From Lingula anatina (Eukaryota > Brachiopoda > Lingulata > Lingulida > Lingulidae), in assembly GCF_001039355.2 (NCBI RefSeq), contig NW_019775808.1, positions 107,449 to 171,448 of the forward strand: a stretch of 64,000 bases of DNA, in the 5' to 3' direction. Every line of letters begins with the position of its first letter. The first letter of the stretch is position 1. Shown here piece after piece: positions 63,994-64,000 of this stretch. Below the pieces are notes generated by a model. The model ran no database searches and was not told the origin of the DNA. It saw nothing but the letters and a program-made list of their open reading frames with translations. Position numbers and translations under genes: made by a program.

Positions 63994-64000
63994 CTGTAAG

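Overview
This window is nuclear DNA of an invertebrate animal. It is AT-rich, its genes are broken into many short GT-AG exons, it carries many micro- and minisatellites and small non-autonomous transposons, and it contains five single N characters that look like scaffold joins. A bivalve or other mollusc fits best, but this is inference. It rests on an element with the layout of the bivalve 'pearl' family (about 32,560-33,200) and on an HPF1 that carries an N-terminal PBZ zinc finger.

Layout. 1-10,484 (-): a type I membrane protein gene with a sushi/CCP domain, cysteine-rich extracellular exons and an acidic tail. 13,405-14,448 (-): an intronless aminergic-type GPCR. 14.4-24.9 kb: no convincing gene, dominated by a 2.1-kb segment present twice next to an assembly gap. 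24,902-27,667 (-): a complete RBX1 gene in six exons. 27,901-37,214 (+): an ankyrin-repeat DHHC palmitoyltransferase of the HIP14/AKR group, head to head with RBX1. 39,413-50,286 (-): a complete MFSD8/CLN7 lysosomal transporter gene with two alternative terminal exons. 50,521-54,973 (+): a complete HPF1 gene, head to head with MFSD8. 56,164-63,993 (-): a PLAT-domain animal lipoxygenase lacking only its extreme N-terminus, beyond the right edge.

I rebuilt exon structures by hand from splice signals, reading-phase continuity and recalled family features. RBX1, MFSD8, HPF1 and the visible lipoxygenase each join without a phase error (112, 569 or 625, 404 and 658+ residues). The sushi gene upstream of 7,406 and the penultimate exon of the palmitoyltransferase remain uncertain.

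The most unusual feature is a recurring structure: tandem repeats whose unit spans an exon-intron junction, so that a splice site is copied with flanking exon and intron. There are six in this window: RBX1 exon 4 donor (about 18 copies of 49 bp), MFSD8 exon 4 donor (10 copies of 66/69 bp), MFSD8 exon 5 acceptor (5 copies of 115 bp), MFSD8 exon 10A acceptor (3 copies), and HPF1 exon 4 and exon 6 donors (2 copies each). Microsatellites also abut several other splice sites. The genes are not a pathway: they are neighbouring housekeeping and signalling loci (ubiquitin ligase, S-acylation, lysosomal transport, ADP-ribosylation, oxylipin synthesis).
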